In this document: in pieces, positions 54,014 to 64,000 of the stretch | How positions within the stretch are numbered: position 1 is the stretch's first letter | How the letters are laid out: the number at the start of each line of letters is the position of its first letter | Assembly: GCA_010015655.1 (NCBI GenBank) | Contig: ML976657.1 | Coordinates: forward strand, 1,117,654-1,181,653 | Length of the DNA stretch: 64,000 nucleotides | Direction of reading: 5' to 3' | Origin: Bimuria novae-zelandiae CBS 107.79 | Lineage: Eukaryota > Ascomycota > Dothideomycetes > Pleosporales > Didymosphaeriaceae | Made by a program: the position numbers and the translations under genes | Notes under the pieces: generated by a model | What the model saw: the letters and a program-made list of their open reading frames with translations, nothing else | Databases searched by the model: none | What the model was told of the DNA's origin: nothing

Positions 54014-57000
54014 ATGACTTTGGCCGACATCGCAGATCCTTCTTTTGCTTATCGGACAAGCGATGCGGAGTGGACCGAACCTGCGAACAAGACGTTCTCG
54101 GACGAAGAGCGTAACCCTCACTGGCCCCAGACTGATGAGATCCCTCTTGTCAACGAAACGAGTACCCGTTCTTCCTTTACATACAACCTGACTGGGCTTG
54201 AGTTTGACCAAGAAGATGGCGAAAAGAGGAAGCGTCAGAGTGGAAAACCTCTGCTTCGTATCAGTAAGTAAATTCATGACAGCCTTTTGCTCGGAGATGG
54301 CTAACATTCGCTCGTTCAGTGCCATTGGGTACTTCCATTACTCAAGGTCTGGATGGTAACAACCCGGATGCCTCTAGTCAAGGTGACTATCGTCAACCGC
54401 TGAGGAAATGGCTCAGATTCAATGGGTGGGACGTCAATTACATTAGGAGCAAGGCGAATGGCAATTTCACAGACAACCAGAATGAAGGCCACCCAGGCTA
54501 CCAGATTGCCGCAGTTAAAGGAGCGATGAATCCTGTGATGAACTCCCAGAAACCGAATCTTGTTCTTATCAACGCCGGCACTAACGACTGTACTCAAGCC
54601 GATAACCCTGGTCTTACACCAGTCGATACCGGTCTGCCCTGGGTCCAGAAGATCCCTAATCGAATGAGGGAAATGATCGATCAGATCTACCTAGAGTCTC
54701 CTGGGGTCACGATTATTCTCTCAACGCTGCTCCCCAACTTTAGGCCTGACAATTGGGGACCGTATGTGCAGGTGGCAAATCAGGGTTTTCGCCAGTTGGG
54801 TACCGAGTACACTGACAAAAGGGAAAAAATGGTGCTTGCTGAGATGGATCATGATTAGTTTCAGTACCCTAGAGACTTTAGCGACACAACTCATCCGAAC
54901 GCTGCTAGATACAAGATGATGGCCTCCGTCTGGCAGATGCGTTCCAAAAGGTTGTCGACGCGGGCTTCCTTGTCGAACCAATTGATACAGGACTAGGTGA
55001 TGGCGGCAGTGATGATGTCTGTCTCCCGAGTAGCGGTACTTTCGGCTCGGCCATCAACAGTGTTCGAGGCGAGACCGGCTACAACGACGGAACCTACACT
55101 CACTCGTCAGTCTTGGAAAAGGATAAAATCTTAAGCATCGCAGTTACCACAACAAGTCCATGTTGGGCTACCATCAGATTCATTTCGCGCAGCTAGTTAA
55201 CCATGACGACGGTGACTTCCCACGTGACGAGTTCATCATGAGTAAGTCGTGCCGTCCTCCTTCTGTTCTACATGCTAACATGTGTTAAGTTATGGACCCT
55301 GCCGACAGAGCCTACGCGAAGTCCAGTGGCGGAGGTAGTACCTTTACGAACTATATGCAGTACGGTATAATTACGGGAACGGCGAGTTCAGCGATGACTG
55401 GACGCCTGTCAATATTGTTGGTCAAGGGACCCCAGAATTTCTGAGTCGAGGAGTCCGATTCGGAGATGTCAACGGCGATGGTCTTGACGACTTCATATGC
55501 ATCAACAGGGAAGGATCACTGTTTGTATCTCTCAACCGAGACGGCAGTCCACCCAAGTTGGAGTACGTCGGTCAGATCTATAGCGATCGATTTCCTCAAG
55601 GCAGTGTGCGCCTTGGCGATGTGGATGGAGATGGTCGGCTCGACTTTTGCGGCATGGAGACCAGTGGTTATTTCTCCTGTTGGCGCAATGGTAGCTTTTA
55701 GTACGTAACCGCCCTATTACACATTGATACCTGAGCTGACTTAGCACTTGCGAATTCTAGGCAAGGCATGTTATTATCAGGAGGTGGACCTGTTGGGACG
55801 GCCTCACCACCGACAATGTAGGAGTTAGGCTGGTAGACATGAACGGCGATGGCAAGTGAACACACGCCCGGTCATCAAGTGGATGTGTCTCAGCTAAGTT
55901 TGCGTCCGCGAATCCAGGAAGAGACGATTACGTTTTTGTCGATAACCACGGCGTGACAAAAATCTACATCAATCAACGCGGTGACGTCAGTGACGGAAAG
56001 GGCCTCAAGCCTCACTGGGTACAAGCTGCGGTGTCACACCAAGGCTTTCTGGAGACGACTCCATGTCGCGGGATAACATTCTGTTTGGAAGGGTTTTTGG
56101 GAGCGGTCGTGCGGATTATATCCGAATTTTCGAGACCAAAATACACATCGAAGAGCTTCGGGTATGCATTCTCGCTGTTCAAGAACACGGGTGTGGGTGG
56201 CGCGACGGAATTCAATTCTGCGACACGAGGGGCATCGGAGTTGATGACATGATCTTCATCTGTGGTGGAGGTATGGCCGACTGGTATGCCCGAACAGACA
56301 ACAACGGTGCACCCGCCTGGTATGTTCCGGATCACCTTTTTGAACTGGCTGTCGACAGGAAGTTCGTCCATTTTGCAGACTGTAAGCAAAACCCCAGGCA
56401 TGGTGTGGGTGTGGCTCCTCCGCGAGTCTTTCTTTCGCCTGGCTAGGACATGCAGTATACCTACCCCCACTTTGGCTTATGCTGACTTTGTACGCGCGCG
56501 TTAGGGAACGGCGACGGTCGATGCGACATTCTTCATGTTGATCGAGGTACTGGCGGTGTTATATTATACCAGAACGACCGATTTCAGGATGATATCAATC
56601 CCCACATCCAACCAGGACAAACAGTTGTCAGCGGAGCCAAATGCCCCCAAGGGTACTCTCCCGGCCTCACGGACCTGGCTGTCCACTTCGCTGATCTTGA
56701 TGGAGATGGCAGAGCTGATTATGTTTGCATGAATCCTGACGGCAGACCCGTGGGCTGGCTCAACAAACCGGGCAGTCTCACCGCGCTCAATCGTATCAAG
56801 GTCTCCGTTGGGTTTGACCGGACCAATCATAGGTTCGCCGATGTTGACGGGGACGGGCGCGACGATTTTATCCGGATCGACAAACACACGGGTAACGTTC
56901 AGTTTTGGAGGAACAATGGACTGATTCCGTCCATTGGCAGCTCGATGAACTGGATCGGATACCTGAATTCCTGGATTCCAGGGAAGGAGCGCGGCCAGAA

Positions 57001-58525
57001 CATCCGATTCCCTAGGATGAAACAAGGTTCCAAGCGCGTTAATTATCACATTGTCAAGCCAAGAACAGGTACTGGAATCACCTACTACAACAGCAACTGT
57101 GGCGATAGTGGAGTTGGTGCTGGGCCTGATGATGGTGCGGGTCCTACAGATCCACAACTTCCCACCAACCCTAACGGCGGTGGCGGTGGCAACAATCCCT
57201 GCCCCATCTGCCCACGCGCAACGAAATGTGGCTCATGGCCGGACTATCCTGACTTCATTGCGCTGGGCGACAGCTATGGTGCCGGTAAGTTATACTCGAG
57301 AAATCCAGACCTATTACGCTGCCGCACTTGCTGACTTTTTTTTCTCACGGGTATCGGCGCCGGACCTCGCATTTCAAACAACAACCGTTGGGATTCCGGG
57401 CAGGCATGTCTCCAAGGTTCGAATGCGAACTCCCGGTACCTCTTCTATCAGACGCCGGATCTAAGAAACAAGAATTTCAACTTCCTCGCTTGTACTGGCG
57501 ACGTGTATGGATAGATCACCACGACTCCAGCGGAGGCCGCGGCAAGCGCCAGTTGGATTCGTCTCAGAGATATCTAATGAGAACTACACTGTCATGTCAC
57601 TGTTCATTGGAGAAAACGACCTCGACTTTGCTGATATTGCCATTTGGTGTTTGATGGTACCGAACCCTCTCGCGAAGTGCGAGAATCTCATCAACTTCGC
57701 TGAGAAGTCCGTCGCATCAGGGCAGTATACTGGATATGACCAAACTCCAGAGTATCAAGATTTCTACAAAAAGTTGCTCGAGACCTACCGGCAGGTGCTG
57801 TGGATGCCAGCGACCGCTGATAATTGGTTGTTCATCTACGGTTACGTGCGGTTCTTCAATGCTGAAGATCAATCGGGCACGCCTGATCAAAACTGCGCAT
57901 CACGGAGTCTTTCAAAGAGAAATACATTGGGGCCAATTTGACTGTTGAGCTACGCTCTCGAATCAACAATGCCATCCAGGCTATGAACAACATGATTCAA
58001 AAAGCAATTGGACAGATGCGAACTGAGTTTCCACGCTCAAAATCCGCTTCATCAATGTTGGTAAGGTTTTTGAACATCTCCTTTCCTCCCACCAGCTAAT
58101 GGCTTCATTCAGATCAATTCGCCGAAGGAAATCGCTGGTGTAACAAGGAAGAAGACGGAAGCTTCAGGAGCTTCCATTTATCTTACACGTTCTTGTCCAA
58201 GGACGCCGACATCATTGTGGATCCGAGCAACGGTATGCCTGTGATCGTACCGCGTGATCCCGATACCAACGGTCCTGTGCTAGGGGAATGGGACTGCTCC
58301 ATTGAACCCATAAACATGAACCCATCGCAGTCCTGGTACTGTGCCCTCCGGGAGATCCACGATAACTATGGCTTCGACTGTGATAATTACCCTGAGATCT
58401 GCCCAGGTGGACTGAGTCCTAGGATCGGTGAACAACAGGCATACGATCTCAAGAAGGCATTTCATCCGAAGCGTATCATATATATCAAGGCTGCTGAGTA
58501 TATTCAGCTCAATTACAGGGACTGA
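54014..58525 (+). pseudogene. Decayed secreted protein: SGNH hydrolase + FG-GAP/VCBS repeats + second SGNH hydrolase
   Basis: One long multi-exon locus. First domain: a pro-like segment ending in a dibasic KRKRQ site, a 56-bp intron (54,264-54,319), then SGNH blocks GTSITQG, NAGTNDC and DTTHPN. Middle: repeated FG-GAP motifs of the form GDVNGDGLDD, GDVDGDGRLD, VDMNGDG and ADVDGDGRDD (about 55,460-56,870), expected to form a beta-propeller. Last: a Gly/Pro/Asn linker, then a second SGNH domain, FIALGDSYGA (57,258), SLFIGENDLDFAD (57,599) and a C-terminal ..AFHPKRIIYI (58,456). Fungal proteins of this type are secreted and presumed esterases. The gene is broken: TAG at 54,856, a frame change near 54,940, further changes near 55,360, 56,130, 57,500 and 57,890, and a missing acceptor AG before 57,359. 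Conserved blocks survive between breaks. No clear signal peptide remains. Sequencing indels cannot be excluded. Confidence 0.75.
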
Positions 58526-58769
58526 CAGTTAGATAATGATGGATGTCCATGCGACCCGTGAGGTTTTGGCGGAACTGAGCCTTTCGATTTGCAGATTCCT
58601 CCTTTTCGACGGGAGGACTTGTCTTTTATCGTTCTTTGTATACAAGTTTCCTTGTTTGACATACAATCGCTTCATTTTCCTTGGATCCAGATAGATTGAG
58701 TGCTTTCGGTACAATAGACGCTTACACACTAGAGACAGCATAACCGACTTCTTTTTGATTTCCTTCCAG
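58526..58769. other. Spacer with hAT target site duplicate
   Basis: This is the 3' flank of the SGNH locus. Its last 8 bases (58,762-58,769, CCTTCCAG) are the left target duplicate of the hAT element. Confidence 0.6.
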
Positions 58770-61700
58770 CATAGTTGTCAACAATCAAGCCAATCCAAGC
58801 TGAGGCGTTAGCTTGGATTGCTCGTTTTTTAAGGGCGTTAGCTTAGATTATTAGGGCTAATAAGCTAAGATCGTGAGCTTAATTAAGGCTTAATTAATAG
58901 GCTTAATAGCCTGTAAGTTACTAGCGCTAGCCTTAGTGTTAAGTTTTATTGTCTTAAGTCGCTAGCCTATATAAAAGCTCTATATTGTTGTTGTCTGCTG
59001 CCTCCTCCACCTCCACCACCTTATTGTCGCCTCTGAGGCTAGCTCTTTGCCACCGTCGTACGCACTATATTGCCGCTAGAAGTTAAGGTCCTAGATGTTG
59101 TTGTCGCGGCTCTAAGAGGTCGCCTAGCTTACTAAACAGGCGCTTATACTTATAGCTTAACGCTAGGATAGAGAGTACGTTAAGCATAAGCTTATTAAGG
59201 CTAGGGTAGTAATTGCGCATACTTACTTAGTATTTAATAGGGTTATCTACGTATTCTATACCTTATTTAGCTACTAGCTCGCTACGCTTCTACCTCTTAA
59301 ACTTATTCTTATTAATAGTAAGGCTACTAGTAGTACTAGGGTTAAGTATACTATTAATTATATTATTTATATTACTTAAGATTACTACTAATAGCCTTAT
59401 TATACGTAATAAGTTATTATACTACGCTTAAAGCGCCTAAAAGCTAGCGTTATTAGCCTTAAGCTAGTTAAGCTTCTTAGCCCACGCCTTATTATAGTAG
59501 TACTTATATATTAGATAAAATATTATATAGCAGCGTAGTACGCAGGCAAGTTATCTAGCTTAAAGTAGTAATTATTAGCCTTCTACTAAGCTACGCGCAA
59601 GTTAATTATAATATAATTTTTAGGTAACTTATTATACTTATTATAGTTAACTACTTTATACGCGTGAACGCGCTACTTATAGTAGGTAAGTAAATATTTA
59701 AATATTAAAATTATTTTAGTAATAGTTTTAAAACTATTGCTTTTTGCGCGCCCTTTAAGGCGCTTTATAGTAGTCTTAAGTAGTTTTAACATATCTATAT
59801 ACTCTATAATTACTACCTAATTAGCACTTGTAAGGCTATCTAATTATATCTACGGCTACGTAACTAGTAGCTTATTACTATAACTTTACGCAAACGTGTC
59901 CTCCCTTTACATTTACTATATATAGTAAGTAGTATAAGCGTTAACTATAAACTATAGCTTTATAGCACGCTTAAAGCATAAATAGTATAAGTTTTATTAC
60001 GTAATAATAGGTTTAATAGGTTTAAGAATCTTACAATTATTAGCTAATATACTAAATAGTAGCTTAGTATAAGTAAGGCGCTAAAAGTCCTAAAAGAACT
60101 TATACTATTATAGCGTTTTAATATAGTTAATAATACTAAGTAGTACGCTAAGTAGGTTTATACGCCTTTACTTTTCTATAAAGTCGTGCTTATTAGTAAG
60201 CTCTTATATATTATTATTAAATAAGGTAGCGCTGCCCTTACCCTAAAGGAGCGTCTAGCTAATAAAGTTAAGTATACAAGGTCTATAGTAAAGGCGCTAG
60301 TAGGTAGTATTAAAATTATACTTTTAAGCTACTATTATAATAGTACTATTATTATTAGTAGCGTTATTAAGCATAAAGTAACTAATTAACTATAATATAA
60401 TTTTAAATTCCTATAGTATTTTTATAATAATTTTAGCTATCCTCTTGCTACTATAAGTGCCTATTAGCTAGGGCAGCGCTATAGGCAAGTCTTATAGGTT
60501 ACATTTACTATTAATAAAGTGCGTAATAATGTCTAGAAAGCTACGCTTATTGCCCTTCATTATCTATCTATTAAAGCTAAGGTATACTTTACTAAGTGCC
60601 TATAATAGCTATAAAATAATACGTAGCTTTAGGTGCTTATATAAGTGCGTAACATACTAGAAGACACTTATATAAGATATTTAAAGTGCTTATTCTGCTA
60701 GTAGGTTAGTAGCTTTAAAGAGGCGTTGAAAAGCTAGTGTTTTAAACTTAAAGAGAGGGTAATTATTCTTAATAAGCTAACTAATAGCTACTAGCTAAAA
60801 GCGCTAGGTATTAAAGCTAGTAAGCTTATTAGCTACTTTTTACAATACGCTATTTTTACTAACCTTAAGTAAGTATTATAGCTAGGTAGGTTTTATAGTA
60901 ATAGTTAACTTGCTATAGCTATAGCTACGCTTAAGTAGCTCTAAGTATTACTACGCTAACAACGTTAAGAGCGTTGTCTTATATATCCTAACGCTAGTAT
61001 CTATATACTTATGCTCGTAGCAGTGATAGCACACGAAGTATAGCTTACTTAGGTCCTTTAGCAGTGCAACGCGATAGCCATAATAATAGATCCAGCTCTT
61101 GCGCGACTTCTACGACAAGAGTGGCTTTATATACTTGCATAAACGCCCCTAATTAATTTCCTTAAAGTTGTCTATAAGGCTCGCGTCTAGCGCCTCTTAT
61201 AAGGTCTTATTATCTAGGGCTACTACGGATAAGGCTACTATTACCCTTTCGCTGCCCTTAGTAGGCGTAATAATAGCGTCTTTAGGCCGCGACTCGCGTA
61301 GTTACAACTTAAAAGTTAAAGCCTAGGACGCCTCTACAAGAGCTCTATAAGATAATAGACGCGACGGCAATAGCAATTGCTAACTATTAATAGGTATAGG
61401 CTAGCTAATAGTACTGTAAGTAGTAGAGGATTTAACGCGTTTCTTTAGGCGAATAAGGTTATTAGAGGCGCGTTTTTTAGGAGGCATAGTAGTAGTAATA
61501 TAATAAGGGTAACGAGAGTAAAAAACTAATGCAATATTAGGTTATAATAAAAAATATAAGTTTTAGTATTATATATTATTTATTAGAAGGAGCGTAAGAG
61601 CCTATATAAGGCTTTTAGAGGCTAAGGCACTAACTACGCGTAATTACGTAAAAGGTATTAGTACTACTATAAAATAAGTAGCCTTATGCGCTACCTTAAT

Positions 61701-61824
61701 TCAGCTAACTCTTTTTAGCTTAGATTACTAATAAATTAGTATAGGCGAGCTTAACTTAATAGAATTAATAGTTATTAAGCTATTAATTAAGCGCTTGTAA
61801 GCCGCTTAATTGTTAACAAGTCTG
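58770..61824 (-). mobile_element. hAT DNA transposon, full length (3,055 bp), RIP-inactivated
   Basis: Terminal inverted repeats of 21 bp (58,770-58,790 and 61,804-61,824, four mismatches, core ACAAT.AAGC) are flanked by an exact 8-bp duplicate CCTTCCAG (58,762-58,769 and 61,825-61,832), the target size typical of hAT. The left subterminal region holds a 9-bp hairpin (AATCCAAGC / GCTTGGATT, 58,792-58,819) and a direct repeat GGCGTTAGCTTRGATT (58,804 and 58,834); AGCTTAGATTA recurs near the right end at about 61,717. Transposase sense is minus. The interior is TA-rich with many stops, so it is not autonomous. Confidence 0.92.
59150..61487 (-). pseudogene. hAT transposase, degraded
   Basis: From ATG 61,487 the minus strand reads MPPKKRASNN, then after stops WIYYYGYRVALLKDLSKLYF and VCYHCYEHKYID (about 61,000-61,110), the C-x2-C part of the BED zinc finger found at the N-terminus of fungal hAT transposases. 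The rest, which should hold the RNase H-like DDE core and the hATC dimerisation domain, is too mutated to read. The left limit is approximate. Confidence 0.75.
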
Positions 61825-61832
61825 CCTTCCAG

Positions 61833-62203
61833 GAGTGTTGACGCAGTGAGGGAACTTAGTTGTGTGTATACGCATTAAACATAAGCTAAAACTTGGAAAT
61901 TTGCTTCAGTGATTAGATTTACTCTGGCTCGCCTAACTGAAATAATAAGATGCTCTCTGAGGGCTGCGGTAGAGGCGACACAGGGAGCGTAAGGAGCCGG
62001 CAGCTACCGACGTTATAGCAGGAATCATCATGTCGTCTTAGATATAATAGCAGACGTCTTAATACGGACGCAGCACCGGCGCTTCGTTGTGTTAGTATTA
62101 TTTTATTATTTGTCTGCTGCTGGCCACGGCCTCGTTTTGGTCACGTGCCTTGGCGTTAGCGCGACTGCCTTCTCTACAAAGAAGCTCGTTTTTTTGAGTC
62201 ATA
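61833..62203. other. Unique spacer between hAT and mariner
   Basis: This is 0.37 kb of normal composition and no gene. It starts with the flank of the right hAT target duplicate and ends with the TA (62,202-62,203) used as the mariner target site. Confidence 0.55.
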
Positions 62204-63823
62204 GGCCCGTGCAGCACCCCACCAAATGCGCTTACGCATCGTAATATAGTAAGATTACTATATAAAATAAATATTTATAGCTACTACACATAATAAAATA
62301 AGTTATAATTAATAAGACTACTTATTTATATATAAATAAAGCTATTATAAGATTTTCTAGTATTATAGTTACCTATAAATATTATTTTTCTTACTATGTC
62401 TAATAATTCTGGGTACTATTTTAAAGATAAGTATTACTTATTAATTAATAATTTTAGTACGTATTTTTTCTTACTCTCTTTTTTACTAATCCTTATACTA
62501 ATAGGCGTTATAGCTAGGCTTAAAATTAGTAGTTATAAAATGTTAAATTTATAGCTACGCGTGCTTAGAGGCGTTAACTTTTAATAAGTAACTAAACTAC
62601 TATATTAACTTAATACGCTTTATAGTTAAGTAGTTATAACTAATTTAAGACTTATAAGCTAAAGCGCTATTTTATAGTAATAAATAAAATATTCCCTTCT
62701 CTTTAAGTAAATTAATTTATAAGACTATAGCCTTTAGCGCACCCTTATAATACTAATATTTATTTATACTACTACGCGTATAATTACTACGTCTATAGTT
62801 ATATTATAAGGATACGTATTATTTTTTCTTAGTATTATATTTCTAATTAATATTACTTTTTTATAATACTTAAAGCGCAACGCGTGCCTTATCTTTAAAA
62901 ATATTATTATTATAAATACACTACGCGCTATCCTTTTTTAATATCTTATTTATAAATTACTTTTCCTCTTTTATTTTTTTAATATAGGTGTAGCAAGGCC
63001 CTTTATAATTATATCTAAAAGTTTTCTAAAATTAAAGGTAGTAGTCCTTATAATTATAATTCTTTTTAACGTAGTTATTATAGCGCTTATCTTCCTTATA
63101 CTAGACCTTTTACACGCCACGCTTCTTTCTAATTTAGGCTAAAGTTTTATTAGTAAAAATAATCTACTTAAAATCAAAGCTAAAGTTATTTCTATATTTA
63201 TATTTATTAAAGTTATAAGTAAAAGCCTACCTATAGCGCTTCCTCTCTTAATTAGGTATTAAAGGATATTTCTACCCTAGTCTTTAGCGCAAGTAGCTAG
63301 CCTTATATATAACATTTTTAAATATAGTTACGCTTATTTCTAGTGTAACGTCTTTAAAATTGCTATCTTTAATTACCTGCCAACTCTGCTTCTCGCGATT
63401 GTTGCGTGCAGAGGTGGCGATCGCGATGATGGCATCCTTCTGCTCCTGCGTGAGGATCTCATCTCGACCACGCCCTGGATTGTTCTTGTATAGTATCTCG
63501 TCCCATAAATTGTGTCCTCCTTCTTGCGCTTTTCGTTCAATACGCTGTACGAGCCTTGATAGTCCTGATTGCGTTTGTGGCATGCGTTTTGAGAGGGCAT
63601 TTGCAGAGGCATATCCATCGCGCGACGCGACGATCGCACCGACGACAAAGGCGCGTTGTACAGCGCTCATTTCAGTGCGGGAGGTCTTCGGGGGTTTTAT
63701 AACTTTATCCTGTTTATATTTATAAGGTTTTCGCCGAGTTATAGAAGCCATGATAAGATGTAGAGGTTGATTATATTAGTCTATCTATAGAGAGTTGATC
63801 AAGCGCGTGATAGCGCACGGGCC
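62204..63823 (-). mobile_element. Tc1/mariner-type DNA transposon (1,620 bp)
   Basis: Ends GGCCCGTGC (62,204-62,212) and its inverse GCACGGGCC (63,815-63,823) are flanked by TA on both sides (62,202-62,203 and 63,824-63,825), the Tc1/mariner target. Size and single minus-strand transposase fit the superfamily. Only the outer 9 bp of the terminal repeats match exactly; beyond that they differ. The right third has normal composition while 62,240-63,340 is TA-saturated. Confidence 0.75.
62300..63751 (-). pseudogene. Tc1/mariner transposase, N-terminus intact, remainder RIP-degraded
   Basis: From ATG 63,751 a 155-codon frame runs to 63,284. It has a basic start (TRRKPYKYKQ), then a helix-turn-helix-like region (SAVQRAFVVGAIVASRDGY..ALSKRMPQTQSGLSRLVQRI) and GRGRDEILTQEQKDAI.., the N-terminal DNA-binding architecture of fungal Tc1/mariner transposases. 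After about 63,340 the sequence turns TA-rich, stops accumulate, and the DDE catalytic domain expected at 62,400-63,200 is unreadable. The left limit is approximate. Confidence 0.7.
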
Positions 63824-63825
63824 TA

Positions 63826-64000
63826 CAGTGCCCGTGCGCGGGTCAGCCACGTCGCGGGTCGAGCCACCCCAACAATATGAGGACTCCAAAAAGATGAGGC
63901 TGTACTGTGGTATCCGGCGAAAGTAGTGTCAGTGGGGCTGTGGCGTTGCGTCTTGAAACATAGACATATGGCTAGATAGGAGTGTGAGAGCCAATCAATT
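63826..64000. other. Right edge of window, no gene
   Basis: This is a GC-rich flank of the mariner insertion. A CCCGTGCGCGGG palindrome lies just outside the element (about 63,831-63,842). Too short to say more. Confidence 0.4.

Overview
The window is nuclear DNA of a filamentous ascomycete (Pezizomycotina). A Dothideomycete is a reasonable guess, but that is inference. The evidence is: short introns (48-181 bp) with GT..AG ends; fungal-type genes such as a RTG2-like Ppx/GppA protein, a large NAD-glutamate dehydrogenase, a patatin-like lipase, RFT1 and PEX7; and AT-rich blocks full of dead transposons bearing the mark of repeat-induced point mutation (RIP: TpA abundant, CpA/TpG depleted, repeat copies differing only by transitions).

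Layout. (1) 1-25,050 is a repeat landscape. A minus-strand Copia element (190-11,381, TSD CTATA) contains a plus-strand Copia element (1,340-7,130, TSD CTTAT), which itself contains a solo LTR of a third Copia family (2,918-3,066, TSD AGAAG). LINE pieces follow (11,387-12,616), then an island of normal composition with dead host genes (12,617-16,340: a photolyase-like fragment and a fungal membrane-protein pseudogene holding a run of 24 C). Next come a Fot1/pogo relic (16,348-~17,610), a minus-strand Copia relic (~17,612-23,922) split by a second pogo element (21,268-23,363), and a relic ending in an (AATC)4 tail. (2) 25,050-28,017 is a transition zone with a thioredoxin-reductase-like pseudogene and a hAT fragment. 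(3) 28,018-52,532 is a normal gene island: a membrane protein, patatin-like phospholipase, GNAT acetyltransferase, RFT1, RTG2-like, NAD-GDH, WW-domain protein, SAM synthetase, GPN3, a cytochrome P450 and PEX7. (4) 54,014-58,525 is a large decayed secreted-protein gene with two SGNH hydrolase domains flanking FG-GAP repeats. (5) 58,770-61,824 is a structurally complete but RIP-dead hAT element (8-bp TSD CCTTCCAG), followed by a Tc1/mariner element (62,204-63,823, TA TSD).

The gene island is housekeeping and has no obvious operon-like or biosynthetic cluster logic: N-glycan lipid flipping (RFT1), retrograde/phosphate sensing (RTG2-like), glutamate catabolism (GDH), methyl donor supply (SAM synthetase), RNA polymerase assembly (GPN3) and peroxisomal import (PEX7). 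Two divergent promoters (GNAT/RFT1 and SAM synthetase/GPN3) are short. I did not find a convincing new defence or biosynthetic system. The most informative unusual structures lie in the repeats: an LTR that carries an internal copy of its own polypurine tract and LTR start, Copia primer sites complementary to the anticodon arm of initiator tRNA-Met, and a RIP mosaic across a mariner transposase. The double-SGNH gene is the most interesting host locus. I recognised no rRNA, tRNA or CRISPR.
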